Of a stretch of DNA of 28,321 nt, positions 14,454 through 23,746 are shown in pieces. The stretch's first letter is position 1. Each line of letters starts with the position of its first letter. The DNA is from Aquincolibacterium sp041674705. Lineage in GTDB: Bacteria > Omnitrophota > Omnitrophia > Omnitrophales > Aquincolibacteriaceae. A program made the translations under genes and the position numbers. The notes beneath the pieces are model-generated. The model did no database searches and was not told the origin of the DNA. It was given only the letters and a program-made list of their open reading frames with translations. The stretch covers positions 1-28,321 of the forward strand of contig JBAYVF010000023.1 in the NCBI GenBank assembly GCA_041674705.1, in the 5' to 3' direction.

Positions 14454-15554
14454 TTATTCCTCGCGGAGCAAGGGCTTTTCAAGCGCTGGATTTTCAAGAA
14501 GGCTGCCGTAGTGAAAGACGGCACAAAGAGCGCCACCCGATTGTTCGCAGGAGCGCCACTCCGTTTTGAACACTTCCGGCGCTTTTACAAGTTTGTACGC
14601 CGGAACACCGAAATACAATTTCTCGGGATCCTTCACCTTGGTTTTGGCAACCTTGTTCCACCTTTCATATTCGGCTGGATCCGAGGAATAATTCATCACG
14701 GTTACAAAATCCACAAGGCCGATGTTGACCCAGGACGGCCAGTCCTGGAATGCTTCATGAAGCGCCCGAGCATAGGACATGCACCCGGTCGCGGAGATCT
14801 GAATATTGGGACGAAGGGCACGCGCCTTTTGGGCCAAAAGCTTCAGGAGTTCCGTCACCTGAGCGCGTTTCCAGTCGTTCCAGGCCCGGCTCCCTTCTTT
14901 GATCTTCTTCAGTCCGGTCGAACTTTTGAAGCGCTCCATATTGATCTTTGTGTAGCCGTACCGGGGGTGGCTGTCCGGATAACGAATGTAATCAAATTGA
15001 ACGCCGTCGAGTTTTGGGTAGGCCCGAACGATCTCTTCCACGATCGCTACAAGTTCACGCCGCACCCGCGGATCCCCCGGCTCAAGGAAATACTGGCTGT
15101 CGATCTTGTAGTCCGCGAGCGTCTTTTTTTCTTCAAGATTTCTCGTCAGAATATCAGGCCCGTATTTTTTGAGGAGCGGGGCTTCTTCATTGGCGCTAAG
15201 GCTCAGCATATTGAGCCAGGCGTGAACCTCGATCCCTGCGGTATGGGCTTCCCTAATAAGAAATGCAAACGGATCTTCCCCCAGCGTCTTCGCAACCGTT
15301 TCATAAAACGCACAATCCCCGACTTTCGACGGGAACCACGCTTGATTCGCCCGGTAGATCTGCACAAAGAGGATTTTGACGCGCGCCCGCTTTGCGAAAT
15401 CGACGAGTTTCATCATCGCTTCGCGGCTTGAAAGCGTCGGTGGGTTCTGGATCAGGGAAACAAAAAGAGCGCGTCTCGGGATATCACCGGCACATAGCGG
15501 ATGAGAAAAAACCATGAGCAAGCATAGCAGACTGAGAAGGATGTTTTTTTTCAT
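14454..15554 (-). CDS. Secreted GHL10-type (DUF187) glycosidase-like protein
   Basis: A 366-residue protein with a signal peptide (1-22, ending CAG). It has the TIM-barrel signatures of the glycosyl-hydrolase-like GHL10 family: HAWLN at 111-115 and DGVQFDYIRYP at about 183-193, with Asp188 as a likely active-site acid, and later strands ISATGCMSY and VDFVTVMNYS. The family is thought to act on polysaccharides or peptidoglycan-like glycans outside the cytoplasm; the substrate is unknown. An in-frame TGA four codons upstream leaves this ATG as the only upstream start, but it has no clear ribosome-binding site. A tiny ATG...TGA frame begins in the neighbouring repeat element and overlaps this start as ATGA. 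Confidence 0.88.
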   Translation of the reverse strand: MKKNILLSLLCLLMVFSHPLCAGDIPRRALFVSLIQNPPTLSSREAMMKLVDFAKRARVKILFVQIYRANQAWFPSKVGDCAFYETVAKTLGEDPFAFLIREAHTAGIEVHAWLNMLSLSANEEAPLLKKYGPDILTRNLEEKKTLADYKIDSQYFLEPGDPRVRRELVAIVEEIVRAYPKLDGVQFDYIRYPDSHPRYGYTKINMERFKSSTGLKKIKEGSRAWNDWKRAQVTELLKLLAQKARALRPNIQISATGCMSYARALHEAFQDWPSWVNIGLVDFVTVMNYSSDPAEYERWNKVAKTKVKDPEKLYFGVPAYKLVKAPEVFKTEWRSCEQSGGALCAVFHYGSLLENPALEKPLLREE

Positions 15555-15572
15555 TTGGATTTTTCATTTCTT

Positions 15573-15633
15573 GTCATTCCCGCGAAGGCGGGAATCCAGT
15601 TCTGGATCCCCGATTAAAACGTTCGGGGATGAC
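15573..15633. repeat. Dispersed inverted-repeat element, copy B
   Basis: A 61-base element beginning GTCATTCCCGCG and ending TCGGGGATGAC. Its reverse complement aligns with the copy at 6266-6328 along its whole length. It fills most of the gap between the HD-GYP gene (stop at 15675) and the GHL10-type gene (start at 15554). As in the other copy, the GGGAATGAC end faces the start of the next gene. Confidence 0.88.
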
Positions 15634-15674
15634 GGATGGTTTAACAGATCACAGATGCTTATAAAACTGCTTCT

Positions 15675-17072
15675 TTAGACCGGTGGACCGATCACTTTGA
15701 GAAATGCGCTTACGACCTCGGGACGGAACTGAGTGCCGCTCGCACGCTCGATCTCACGAACCGCTTCCTGGGGCGTGAGCGGTTTACGATAAGACCGGAT
15801 GGTGGTCATCGCATCATAGGCATCGGCAATAGAAACGATCTGGGACGGCAGGTCGATCTCTTCCCCCTTGAGACCATCCGGGTACCCCTTCCCATCCACG
15901 CGCTCATGATGAGAACGGATCACGCGCAAAAGCTCCTCATCCAGAACCGCCTCCAGGATCTTTTCACCGGTCACGGGATGTTCCTTAAGGGTCTCCCACT
16001 CTTCGGGACTCAGTTTTTCTTTTTTGTTCAGGATCGTCTCGTGGATCACCAATTTTCCGATGTCATGAAGCTCAGCCACGCACCAGATGAGCTCTGCTTT
16101 TTCCGGACTCACGCCAAGCTCCAAAGCGATCTTGCGCGCCAGATCCGCCACGCGCTCGGAATGGCCTTGCGTGTAGGGATCCTTGGCTTCAAGAGCCCGA
16201 ACGAGCGACTGCGTCACTTTAAAAAAATAATTCCGAAGGCGCTGCCGGGACTGGGAAAGACTTACCGCCATCTTGTTAAAAGAATCCGCGAGTTCCCCGA
16301 TCTCATCGCGCGAACGCACGGCGACCCGGTAGTCGAGATTCTCTCCGGCTAACTGGCGCGTACCTTCGACAAGTTTTTTTACCGGATTTGAAACGCTGCC
16401 GGCGATCAATACCCCGAGCACGCCACAGAACAAAACTCCCGAGAAGAGCACCACCGCCATACGCATGCGGATCTCTTCCTGCATCTTCCCGACATCATCC
16501 GCGAGAATATCGACACCCAGAAGCGCGGTCACTTCCCCGTTCTTGGCCATGATGGGCGCATAACCGGAAAGCGTCACCCCCCAGGCATCGCTTTGCAATG
16601 CCCGATCCGCCGAAGGGCCCTTAAAACCTTCCAGCATTTCAGGAAAACGGGTGGCGTCGTAAAGATCTCCCGGACGAGCGGAACTTCTTCGACGGCGGAC
16701 TTCCCGGCCGGTCGCTTCGATATCAATTAAAAACCGTAGTTTCCCGGGCGTCTTTGTTTTCTCAAGCACATAGACATATTGAAGCGGCTTGTTCATCTCC
16801 AAAACCTTCTGGAGTTTCGCGGTCACTTCGCGATAGGCGGGGCTCTGCACTCCGTCCCAGGTCCGGGGGATCTTCTGAAGCGTCTCCGCGTCGACAGCTA
16901 AGGCCGCCATTTGAGCGATGATCATGAGGGAATGGCGGAGTTGCCCGAAGTGCGCGTTAAGGTTAAAGCGGTAGACTAAAAAATTATTCAGTCCCATGAC
17001 CGAGACCATGGCGAGGATCAATACCAGCGTGACCCGGGTCTTGAAACTATAAAAAAAAGGCCTGCCTTTCAT
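15675..17072 (-). CDS. HD-GYP cyclic-di-GMP phosphodiesterase with extracytoplasmic sensor
   Basis: A 465-residue signalling protein: membrane helix (about 13-34), extracytoplasmic Cache-like domain (about 35-200, with SGYAPIMAKNGEVTALLGVDI), second helix (about 204-225), HAMP linker (226-278), then an HD-GYP domain. The catalytic residues are present: His304 in GHSERV, His336-Asp337 in LHDIGKL, HHERVDGKGYP with the GYP triad at 396-398, and ADAYDAMT. It should hydrolyse cyclic di-GMP in response to an outside signal. It starts 21 bases after the outer-membrane factor's stop, as the last gene of the export operon, with a weak GAGG ribosome-binding site. Confidence 0.93.
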   Translation of the reverse strand: MKGRPFFYSFKTRVTLVLILAMVSVMGLNNFLVYRFNLNAHFGQLRHSLMIIAQMAALAVDAETLQKIPRTWDGVQSPAYREVTAKLQKVLEMNKPLQYVYVLEKTKTPGKLRFLIDIEATGREVRRRRSSARPGDLYDATRFPEMLEGFKGPSADRALQSDAWGVTLSGYAPIMAKNGEVTALLGVDILADDVGKMQEEIRMRMAVVLFSGVLFCGVLGVLIAGSVSNPVKKLVEGTRQLAGENLDYRVAVRSRDEIGELADSFNKMAVSLSQSRQRLRNYFFKVTQSLVRALEAKDPYTQGHSERVADLARKIALELGVSPEKAELIWCVAELHDIGKLVIHETILNKKEKLSPEEWETLKEHPVTGEKILEAVLDEELLRVIRSHHERVDGKGYPDGLKGEEIDLPSQIVSIADAYDAMTTIRSYRKPLTPQEAVREIERASGTQFRPEVVSAFLKVIGPPV

Positions 17073-17093
17073 GTCCGGGTCAACCTCTGAAGG

Positions 17094-18497
17094 TTAAACT
17101 GTCTTTTTTTCCTGCTGCCAGCCGCCCCCGAGCGCGCGGTAGAGCTGAACGTAGGCGTTCAACTGAGCCCCGAGTGTGCGCGCGAGACTATTTTGAGCAC
17201 TGTAATACTGCTGATCCGCATCCAGGACTTCCGTGTAACTGGAAAGACCGCCGTCATAGCGAGCGACGGAAAGCTTCACGGCCTCCGCCAGGGCTGCGAC
17301 TTGCTTTTCCTGTTCGACCCGTACGGCCTTGAATTTCTCGATACCCGCCAAGGCGTCCGCCACTTCACGGAATGCGCCGATCACAGTCTGCTTGTAAAAC
17401 GCAACAGACTGCTGCCATTTCGCCTGAGCGGCCTTGTAGTTGTAAACATTCTTTCCGCCCTTAAAAAGAGGTACATCCACATTCCCGCCGATCGACCACG
17501 TATACCCCTTCCCGTTAAAGATCTGGGAGGGCCGCTCACCGCCTCCTCCCACAAAATTATTCAAGTTCACCTGCGGCATGAATTCCCCGACCGAAACTCC
17601 CACGGTCGCGTTTGCAGCCCTTAAAAGCTGTTCCGCTTCCATGATATCGGGCCGGCGCTTTAATATTTCGGAAGGAAGGCCTGTGCCCGGAAGGCTGGGA
17701 GTAAAGCTTTCCACTGAGATGTTGTTAGTTCTTGAGATCGATCCGGGATTCCTGCCGAGTAATGCGGAAAGCTTGTTCTCCTGGATTTGTATCTGGCGTT
17801 CGAGGTCGGGAATATTGGCCGCAGTTTGTTCATAATCGGCCCTGGCTCGCGCCACTTCAAGCCCGGAGGCCGTACCGCCGAGTTGACGTTTCTCAAAAAG
17901 ATCCAGGTTGTCTGCACGAGTCTTAAGGGTTTTTTTGGCGATATCAAGTTCCAGGTCCAACTCCAGAAGTGTAAAATAAGTTTGGGCGGTATCCGACACA
18001 AGCGTCACCATGACACTGCGGCGGGCGTCTTCCGTCGCCAGGTATTCGGCTTGAGAAGCGCGGATCGCCTGGCGGATCTTGCCCCAAACGTCCAATTCCC
18101 ACGCCGTGCTGAATCCGCCGGTCATCGTGGAGGTCAGGGGCGAAAGGAACGGGTTAAGCGCCTGTGAATTCCTGTCCCGCGAGATACCGGTTGTCAGATC
18201 CGTTTGCGGAAAGATCTGAGACCGGGTCACGCCCACCATGGCACGGGCCTCATCCACACGCGCGGCGGCAGCACGCAAGTCGTAGTTATTGACCAGGGTC
18301 TCGCGGATAATTTCCTGCAACGACTTATCGTTAAAAACCTTCCACCACGGCAGATTGACCATCGATTCCGCTTGGTCCAGGGTCTGGTAGCTACGATAAG
18401 TTTGCGGCAATTCCATAACGGGCTCGCGATACCGGGGACCGATCGCGCAACCGGAGACCAGGATTCCAAGGATGAGGAAAGCCGGGGTAAATTTCAT
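17094..18497 (-). CDS. NodT-type outer-membrane efflux lipoprotein
   Basis: A 467-residue outer-membrane factor of the TolC superfamily. A lipobox LVSGC places a lipidated Cys at residue 17. It is followed by the family's opening GPRYREP and PWWKVFNDKSLQEII, two OEP repeats with long helices, and the GEFMPQVNL and NVDVPLFKGG strand regions. It would form the trimeric exit duct for the ABC-type exporter encoded upstream. A strong AAGGAGG ribosome-binding site precedes the ATG by eight bases. The 104-base gap to the permease gene holds a TATAAT box, so it may also have its own promoter. It differs in type from the TolC-like protein at the window's start. Confidence 0.94.
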   Translation of the reverse strand: MKFTPAFLILGILVSGCAIGPRYREPVMELPQTYRSYQTLDQAESMVNLPWWKVFNDKSLQEIIRETLVNNYDLRAAAARVDEARAMVGVTRSQIFPQTDLTTGISRDRNSQALNPFLSPLTSTMTGGFSTAWELDVWGKIRQAIRASQAEYLATEDARRSVMVTLVSDTAQTYFTLLELDLELDIAKKTLKTRADNLDLFEKRQLGGTASGLEVARARADYEQTAANIPDLERQIQIQENKLSALLGRNPGSISRTNNISVESFTPSLPGTGLPSEILKRRPDIMEAEQLLRAANATVGVSVGEFMPQVNLNNFVGGGGERPSQIFNGKGYTWSIGGNVDVPLFKGGKNVYNYKAAQAKWQQSVAFYKQTVIGAFREVADALAGIEKFKAVRVEQEKQVAALAEAVKLSVARYDGGLSSYTEVLDADQQYYSAQNSLARTLGAQLNAYVQLYRALGGGWQQEKKTV

Positions 18498-18558
18498 TTA
18501 ACATCCTCCTTTTTCAATTAACGGAAGAGATCTAACAATGATTTCAAGTATCGGCGAA

Positions 18559-18564
18559 ATTATA
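18559..18564 (-). promoter_or_regulatory. Candidate -10 box before the outer-membrane factor
   Basis: A perfect TATAAT on the minus strand, 61 bases before the ATG of the outer-membrane factor. No good -35 at the right distance was found. It suggests that this gene and the HD-GYP gene could be transcribed independently of the transporter genes. Confidence 0.35.
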
Positions 18565-18601
18565 CCTGTTGCATCCTGCCAAGTCGAGGTTGAAGAGGGC
18601 C

Positions 18602-19726
18602 TTACTTCGTCACCGCGATCGATTTCCGGAAAAGTCCAAGACTGAAAACAAAAAATCCAAGACCGATCGCGCCAACCATCAGGAATGGACGCCAGACCGC
18701 GCTAAGGCCGCCGCCCCGATAAATGATCACCTGCGAGAAACTGACAAAATGTCTTGAGGGCAAAAAGAAGGTAATGCGCTGGAGCCATGCGGGCTGACTT
18801 TCAACAGGCGTCGATCCGCCGGAAAGGAGCATCAGCACAAGGACCACCAGGATGTTCAGGAGCGCGAACTGCGCCATGGACCGCGAGATCGTCCCCAGAA
18901 ATATTCCCAGTGCTGTCGCAAAGAAAAGATAGAGAACCACCCCGGAGAACCACAGCAGATGCGAACCGGCGAACGGCACCTTCAGCGCCATTTGGACCAC
19001 CCCAAAGAGAGAGAGCGCGGTCGCAAGCAGGATCACCAGACCGTTCGCCCAAACCTTGGCCATGGCAATCTCAAAAGCGGTCAGCGGCATCACAAGCAAA
19101 TGCTCCAGCGTTCCATGCTCACGTTCCCGGATGACCGCGGCCCCCGTCAGAACGATCGTAAGGAGTGAGATCTGATTGATAATGGCCACCACGCTCAAAA
19201 ACCAGGCGGCGGTCCCATTGGGATTGAAAAGTTTACGGATGATCAGCGTAACGAGCGGGGAATCCTGCTTATCCGTCCGCTTCGAATAATTTGAAATGCG
19301 TTTATTGATAATATTTTTGATATAAGTGGTACCGACGCCGGCCTGCTGCATGGCCGTTGCATCGATATTGATCTGGATCTCGGGATTGCGCCCGGCCCGG
19401 AGATCGTCCTCGAACCTCGGCGGGATCGCAACGACGAACATGAATAAACCTTTGTCCATGGCGTCTTCCACTTCGCTTGCGTTGATCTTTTTAGGGATCT
19501 GAAAACGCGGCGGATAAAAAGCATTGATCAGTTCCTTCGACAAAGCGGAGCCGTTCTCATCCACAAAAGCGATCGATGCGTTATTCACCTCATTTGACGT
19601 TCCTGTCGCCTGGATGTAGACCGCCATGGTAAACGCATAAATGACGAATAACAGCATGACCTTGTCGCTCATCAGACTGCGGATCTCCTTCAACCCCAGC
19701 CAAAAAATATTCAAAAGTGACGTCAC
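18602..19726 (-). CDS. yhhJ: ABC-2 type exporter permease (YhhJ-like)
   Basis: A 374-residue permease starting with GTG. One N-terminal membrane helix (about 22-40) is followed by an extracytoplasmic domain (to about 170) and five membrane helices, with the ABC-2 signature REREHGTLEHLLVMPLT near residues 200-216. This order matches E. coli YhhJ, the second permease of the yhiI-rbbA-yhhJ set. The GTG is supported by AGGAG eight bases upstream and stands two bases after the rbbA-like stop, so translation is coupled. It probably pairs with the permease half of the RbbA-like protein to make the membrane channel. Confidence 0.92.
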   Translation of the reverse strand: MTSLLNIFWLGLKEIRSLMSDKVMLLFVIYAFTMAVYIQATGTSNEVNNASIAFVDENGSALSKELINAFYPPRFQIPKKINASEVEDAMDKGLFMFVVAIPPRFEDDLRAGRNPEIQINIDATAMQQAGVGTTYIKNIINKRISNYSKRTDKQDSPLVTLIIRKLFNPNGTAAWFLSVVAIINQISLLTIVLTGAAVIREREHGTLEHLLVMPLTAFEIAMAKVWANGLVILLATALSLFGVVQMALKVPFAGSHLLWFSGVVLYLFFATALGIFLGTISRSMAQFALLNILVVLVLMLLSGGSTPVESQPAWLQRITFFLPSRHFVSFSQVIIYRGGGLSAVWRPFLMVGAIGLGFFVFSLGLFRKSIAVTK

Positions 19727-19728
19727 GG

Positions 19729-22524
19729 CTATTTCTCCTGCTTTTTAAGTCCGAGCATGCTGACCGCCCAGAAGATCGGAATGCAACAGGCCAGAAAAAC
19801 AACATCCTGCATCATAAGACCGGCACTGAGCCCCTTGGTATAGGCTCCCACGCTCGAGTGCATGTAGTAAGTGGTCGGCCAGATCGTACCAATGAGCTTG
19901 GCTTTCCCCATCAGCGTCGACACCGGCTGCAAAAGACCCGAGAATTGAATGGTCGGAGTGATCGTGAGGATCGCGGTCACGAAAACGGCCGCGACCTGGC
20001 TGGTGGTAAAACTCGAAATCAGCATACCGATCCCGGTCGTCGACGTCACATAAAGCAGCGTGGTGAACGTTAGAAGCAAAAAACTGCCTTTGACCGGGAC
20101 ACCAAAAATGAACCGCGCCATGATCGCTAAAATGAAAAAATTAAGCATCGCGATCACAACGTAAGGTATCTGCTTCCCCAGCAGGTACTCCAGCCTCCCC
20201 GTCGGCGTGACATAGAAATTGATCATGGAGCCTAATTCTTTTTCGCGCACGATACTGACGGCCATCAGGATCGCCGGGATCAGAACCAAGAGAAGGGCCG
20301 GAATGCTCGGCACGATCGAGTAGACGCTTTCAAACGTGGGGTTGTACATATAACGTTCTTCAAAGGTCGCCGTATCCTTCCTGGGACCCACTTGCAACCC
20401 GCTCACCGGATTTTGGAGCATGGTGTTATTGACCGCCTGGACATACTGGGCGACGGTCTCGCCGCGGAAGGTCATGGCGGCATCCACCTGGGCCAGAACC
20501 TCGGGGGCATTTCCTCTGCGAAAATTCCTGCCGAAATTAGGCGGCATCTCAAGAACCACCGAAACATCGTCCGCCTGCAGCCGTCGCAGGCCTTCTTCAG
20601 CAGACCGGACCGGCGCTGTACGCGTAAAATAGCGCGGTGATCCGGCGAATTGTTCGAGATAAGCGCGGCTTTCCGGCGACTGATCAAGATCGAATGAAGC
20701 GTAGCGGATGTGTTCGATATCGGTGGTGATCCCGAACCCGAAGACGAGCATCAGAAGCGCCGAGCCGATGAACGAAAAAACCAATCGCACCGGATCGCGA
20801 AGGATCTGCATAGTCTCATTTCGGGCATACGCGAACATCCGGCCGAGTCGCAGCCGGAAACCGGAAGGTGCCGCTATCTTGGGGAGCGCAGAAGGAACCG
20901 TGACAGGCGCACTGCCGGGAGCTTTGTCTTTACTCTTTCCATCGGATGCGGCGTCGGCAACAGCATCCTCCATACAACCGATGAAAGCATCCTCAAGGTT
21001 GGCCGCGCCGCGCGCTTCGATCAGCTTTTGCGGAGCATCACACGCCAACACCTTCCCCGCATTCATCAGCGAGATCCGGTCGCAGCGCATGCCTTCGTTC
21101 ATAAAGTGCGTCGTGATGAAGATCGTCACTCCCTGGTTGCGCGAAAGATCGATCAAGAGCTCCCAAAAACTGTCCCGCGCAATAGGATCGACCCCTGAGG
21201 TGGGTTCGTCCAGGATCAGTATTTTAGGTTCATGCAAAACAGCCACGGCCAGCGAAAGCCTTTGACGCAAGCCCATGGGCAGAGAATCGGCCAGCGAATC
21301 GAGATGCGGACCCAATCCGAATTTTTCGACAAGCTCTTTAACGCGCGACTCTGCCTTTTTTTTCGGAATATGATAAAGGAGAGCGTCCAATACCAGGTTC
21401 TGGCGGACGGTCAGCTCACCGTAAAGCGAGAACGCCTGCGTCATATAGCCGAGTTTTTTCCGCACTTCAATGCTTCCGGCTTCAACAGAACTTCCAAAGA
21501 GCGTCGCAGTGCCTTCGGTCGGTGGCAACAGCCCCGTCAGCATTTTCATGGTGGTGGATTTGCCGCAGCCGTTAGAACCGAGAAAGCCAAAGATCTCCCC
21601 GCACTCGATCGACAGGCTGACATGATCGACCGCGGTGAAACTGCCAAAACGCCGGGTCAGTCCTTTGGCATCGATGACGACCTCGGATTTCCCTTCCGAA
21701 CGGGGCGGGATGGTGAGTTCCGTGTGCCCACTGCGTTTTTCTTCCGGAAGGAGTCCGATGAAGCACGCCTCCAGGTCTTTAGTGCCTGTCCGCTTCATCA
21801 ACTCCGCCGGCGTTCCTGTGGCTAGCACCTTTCCGGCATCCATCGCAACGATCCAGTCCCACTTTGCCGCTTCATCCATGTAGGCGGTGGAAATAAGAAC
21901 GCTCATCCCGGGACGGCCGGCGCGAATGTCGTCGATAAGCGTCCAAAATTGCCGCCGCGAGAGCGGATCGACGCCGGTGGTGGGTTCATCCAGAATCAAG
22001 AGATCCGGTTCATGGACCAAAGCTCCGCAAAGTCCCACCTTTTGCTTCATGCCGCCCGAAAGCTTGCCGGCAGGACGATCGGCAAAGGGACCGAGTCCCG
22101 TAGCACTGAGTAATTCTTTGATACGAACCGGACGTTCCGTGGGAGACAGGCCGAAAAGTTGCGCCATGAAATCAACATTGTCGTAGACGCTCAGTTCCAG
22201 GTAGAGGTTCTTGCCGAGTCCCTGGGGCATGTAGGCGATCCGGGGACACGCGTCACGCCGATGCGCGACGTCCGCCATATTCCCATCCAGGACGATCACT
22301 TTCCCTTGCTGCATTTTTTTCGATCCGGCAATCAGGGCCATGAGCGTCGATTTGCCGACACCGTCAGGGCCGATGATGCCGACCATGAGGCCGCTCGGGA
22401 TCTCGAGGGAAATACCGTCAAGCGCTAAGGCTTTGCCATAACGGTGTGTAACGTCTTGAATGGAAACGACCGGTTTGCTCGCAGGCTCAGCACGCGATCG
22501 TTTTAAAACGGATAACTCCGCCAT
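19729..22524 (-). CDS. rbbA: RbbA-like double ATPase fused to ABC-2 permease
   Basis: A 931-residue fusion, close to E. coli RbbA (about 911). ATPase domain 1 has Walker A GPDGVGKST (52-60), signature LSGGM (155-159) and Walker B LLILDE (175-180). Domain 2 has GSNGCGKST (316-324), a degenerate signature LPMGLRQR (415-422) and LILDE (436-440). A linker (about 520-560) leads to an ABC-2 permease with a helix near 581-600, a large outside domain and five C-terminal helices. Domain 1 has Ala214 where the switch His is expected (STAYMDE), whereas domain 2 keeps His473. E. coli RbbA was described as a ribosome-bound ATPase, but the context here (adaptor, permease and outer-membrane factor) indicates an exporter. 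Only a weak GGAA precedes the ATG. Confidence 0.95.
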   Translation of the reverse strand: MAELSVLKRSRAEPASKPVVSIQDVTHRYGKALALDGISLEIPSGLMVGIIGPDGVGKSTLMALIAGSKKMQQGKVIVLDGNMADVAHRRDACPRIAYMPQGLGKNLYLELSVYDNVDFMAQLFGLSPTERPVRIKELLSATGLGPFADRPAGKLSGGMKQKVGLCGALVHEPDLLILDEPTTGVDPLSRRQFWTLIDDIRAGRPGMSVLISTAYMDEAAKWDWIVAMDAGKVLATGTPAELMKRTGTKDLEACFIGLLPEEKRSGHTELTIPPRSEGKSEVVIDAKGLTRRFGSFTAVDHVSLSIECGEIFGFLGSNGCGKSTTMKMLTGLLPPTEGTATLFGSSVEAGSIEVRKKLGYMTQAFSLYGELTVRQNLVLDALLYHIPKKKAESRVKELVEKFGLGPHLDSLADSLPMGLRQRLSLAVAVLHEPKILILDEPTSGVDPIARDSFWELLIDLSRNQGVTIFITTHFMNEGMRCDRISLMNAGKVLACDAPQKLIEARGAANLEDAFIGCMEDAVADAASDGKSKDKAPGSAPVTVPSALPKIAAPSGFRLRLGRMFAYARNETMQILRDPVRLVFSFIGSALLMLVFGFGITTDIEHIRYASFDLDQSPESRAYLEQFAGSPRYFTRTAPVRSAEEGLRRLQADDVSVVLEMPPNFGRNFRRGNAPEVLAQVDAAMTFRGETVAQYVQAVNNTMLQNPVSGLQVGPRKDTATFEERYMYNPTFESVYSIVPSIPALLLVLIPAILMAVSIVREKELGSMINFYVTPTGRLEYLLGKQIPYVVIAMLNFFILAIMARFIFGVPVKGSFLLLTFTTLLYVTSTTGIGMLISSFTTSQVAAVFVTAILTITPTIQFSGLLQPVSTLMGKAKLIGTIWPTTYYMHSSVGAYTKGLSAGLMMQDVVFLACCIPIFWAVSMLGLKKQEK

Positions 22525-22557
22525 GAGTTTTCCAGGTCAGTCTTTAGGTTGGGTCAT

Positions 22558-23577
22558 TTACTTTTTTTCCGTCTGTGGGGCAGGCTGAAGAAGGTTCTGA
22601 AGCCAACTAGGCCAGACGGCAGATTCTTTTATTTTGACATACCCGACACCACGAACACCTGTTTTGACATGTTCAATGTAACCGGAAACCAACTCTTGGG
22701 GCACCTGGATCTTGACCCGGAACATCAGCTTGTCGCGCTCGCTCTTGGTCTCGACCTGCTTGGGAGTAAACTGCGCTTCGGGAGATACAAAGCTGACATA
22801 TCCGGCAGCTGCGCGACCGGGAGCATAGTCCACCGTGAGCCTCGCTTCAGCGCCGACTTTAAGACCCGCAGCCTGTTCTGAGGGAAGGTAAATTTCCATG
22901 TAGACGTCTTCGAGATTCACGAGCGTAAGCGCCTTCCCTCCGGCCGCGAGCATTTCACCGGGTTCGGTCAAGCGATAAAGTACTCTTCCGGTCACGGGAG
23001 ATTTGAGGGTCGCATCATCAATGTGTGTTTGGATCGTCGTCACATTCGCTTGCGCGACTTCGACCTCTTGCTTGGCGGTTCGAAGCTGCGCTTCTGCTTC
23101 GGCAAGAGCGGCCGAGGATGTCTGGACCGACGTGTTGCGTTCATCGAACTCACGCTGAGAAAGGGCATTCTGTTCGACCAGTTTACGGGTACGTTCAAAC
23201 TCAAGATGGGCATTGTCCACCAGGCTCTTCTGCCGCACCACGGCAAAGTTGGCACTTGCTACGCGCTCTTGCGCCGTTGCAACCTGTAATTTGGCCTCGT
23301 TCAGCTGGGAATTGAACGTCGCGGTATCCAGACGCACTAGCACCTCGCCCGGTTTAACGAGATCACCTTCATCCACAAGGATCTCCTGAACCCTGAGGGC
23401 ATCCTTGGCAACCGCATCCACGAGCTTGGCCTCAATGCGGCCGTTCCCCGATGCGATCCCCTTGGGCAGCTCGGATCGCTTCCCCTTCCAATACTGGTAA
23501 CCGAAAAATGCCACGGCCACGACCGCGAGCAAAAGAATGATCAATTTCAAAAATTTCGGAGATATCATTTTGGGCAT
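22558..23577 (-). CDS. yhiI: HlyD-type membrane-fusion protein (YhiI-like)
   Basis: A 339-residue periplasmic adaptor. A membrane helix (about 9-27) is followed by the first biotinyl-lipoyl half (IEAKLVDAVAKD...VDEGDLVKPGEVLVRLD), a coiled-coil hairpin (about 93-195, Ala/Gln/Glu-rich), the second lipoyl half (ATLKSPVTGRVLYRL) and a beta-barrel domain. It links the inner-membrane ABC exporter to the NodT-type outer-membrane duct. A GGGAG ribosome-binding site lies six bases before the ATG. It is the first gene of the operon. The 169-base upstream gap is AT-rich and contains TATAAA on this strand, without a convincing -35. Confidence 0.93.
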   Translation of the reverse strand: MPKMISPKFLKLIILLLAVVAVAFFGYQYWKGKRSELPKGIASGNGRIEAKLVDAVAKDALRVQEILVDEGDLVKPGEVLVRLDTATFNSQLNEAKLQVATAQERVASANFAVVRQKSLVDNAHLEFERTRKLVEQNALSQREFDERNTSVQTSSAALAEAEAQLRTAKQEVEVAQANVTTIQTHIDDATLKSPVTGRVLYRLTEPGEMLAAGGKALTLVNLEDVYMEIYLPSEQAAGLKVGAEARLTVDYAPGRAAAGYVSFVSPEAQFTPKQVETKSERDKLMFRVKIQVPQELVSGYIEHVKTGVRGVGYVKIKESAVWPSWLQNLLQPAPQTEKK

Positions 23578-23746
23578 AGGTGACTCCCTGGTTGACTATT
23601 TTAAAAAATTTTATACTTGGAAATAAAATTCCGGGCCGTCCTTGTCGGCTCTTCAGGAAATTCAATTACAAATAAGAATAGCCATAAGCCATTTGAATTC
23701 AAGAGGAAAAGAGATCTCCTTTTCGAAATTTGGAACTCGCAGATAC

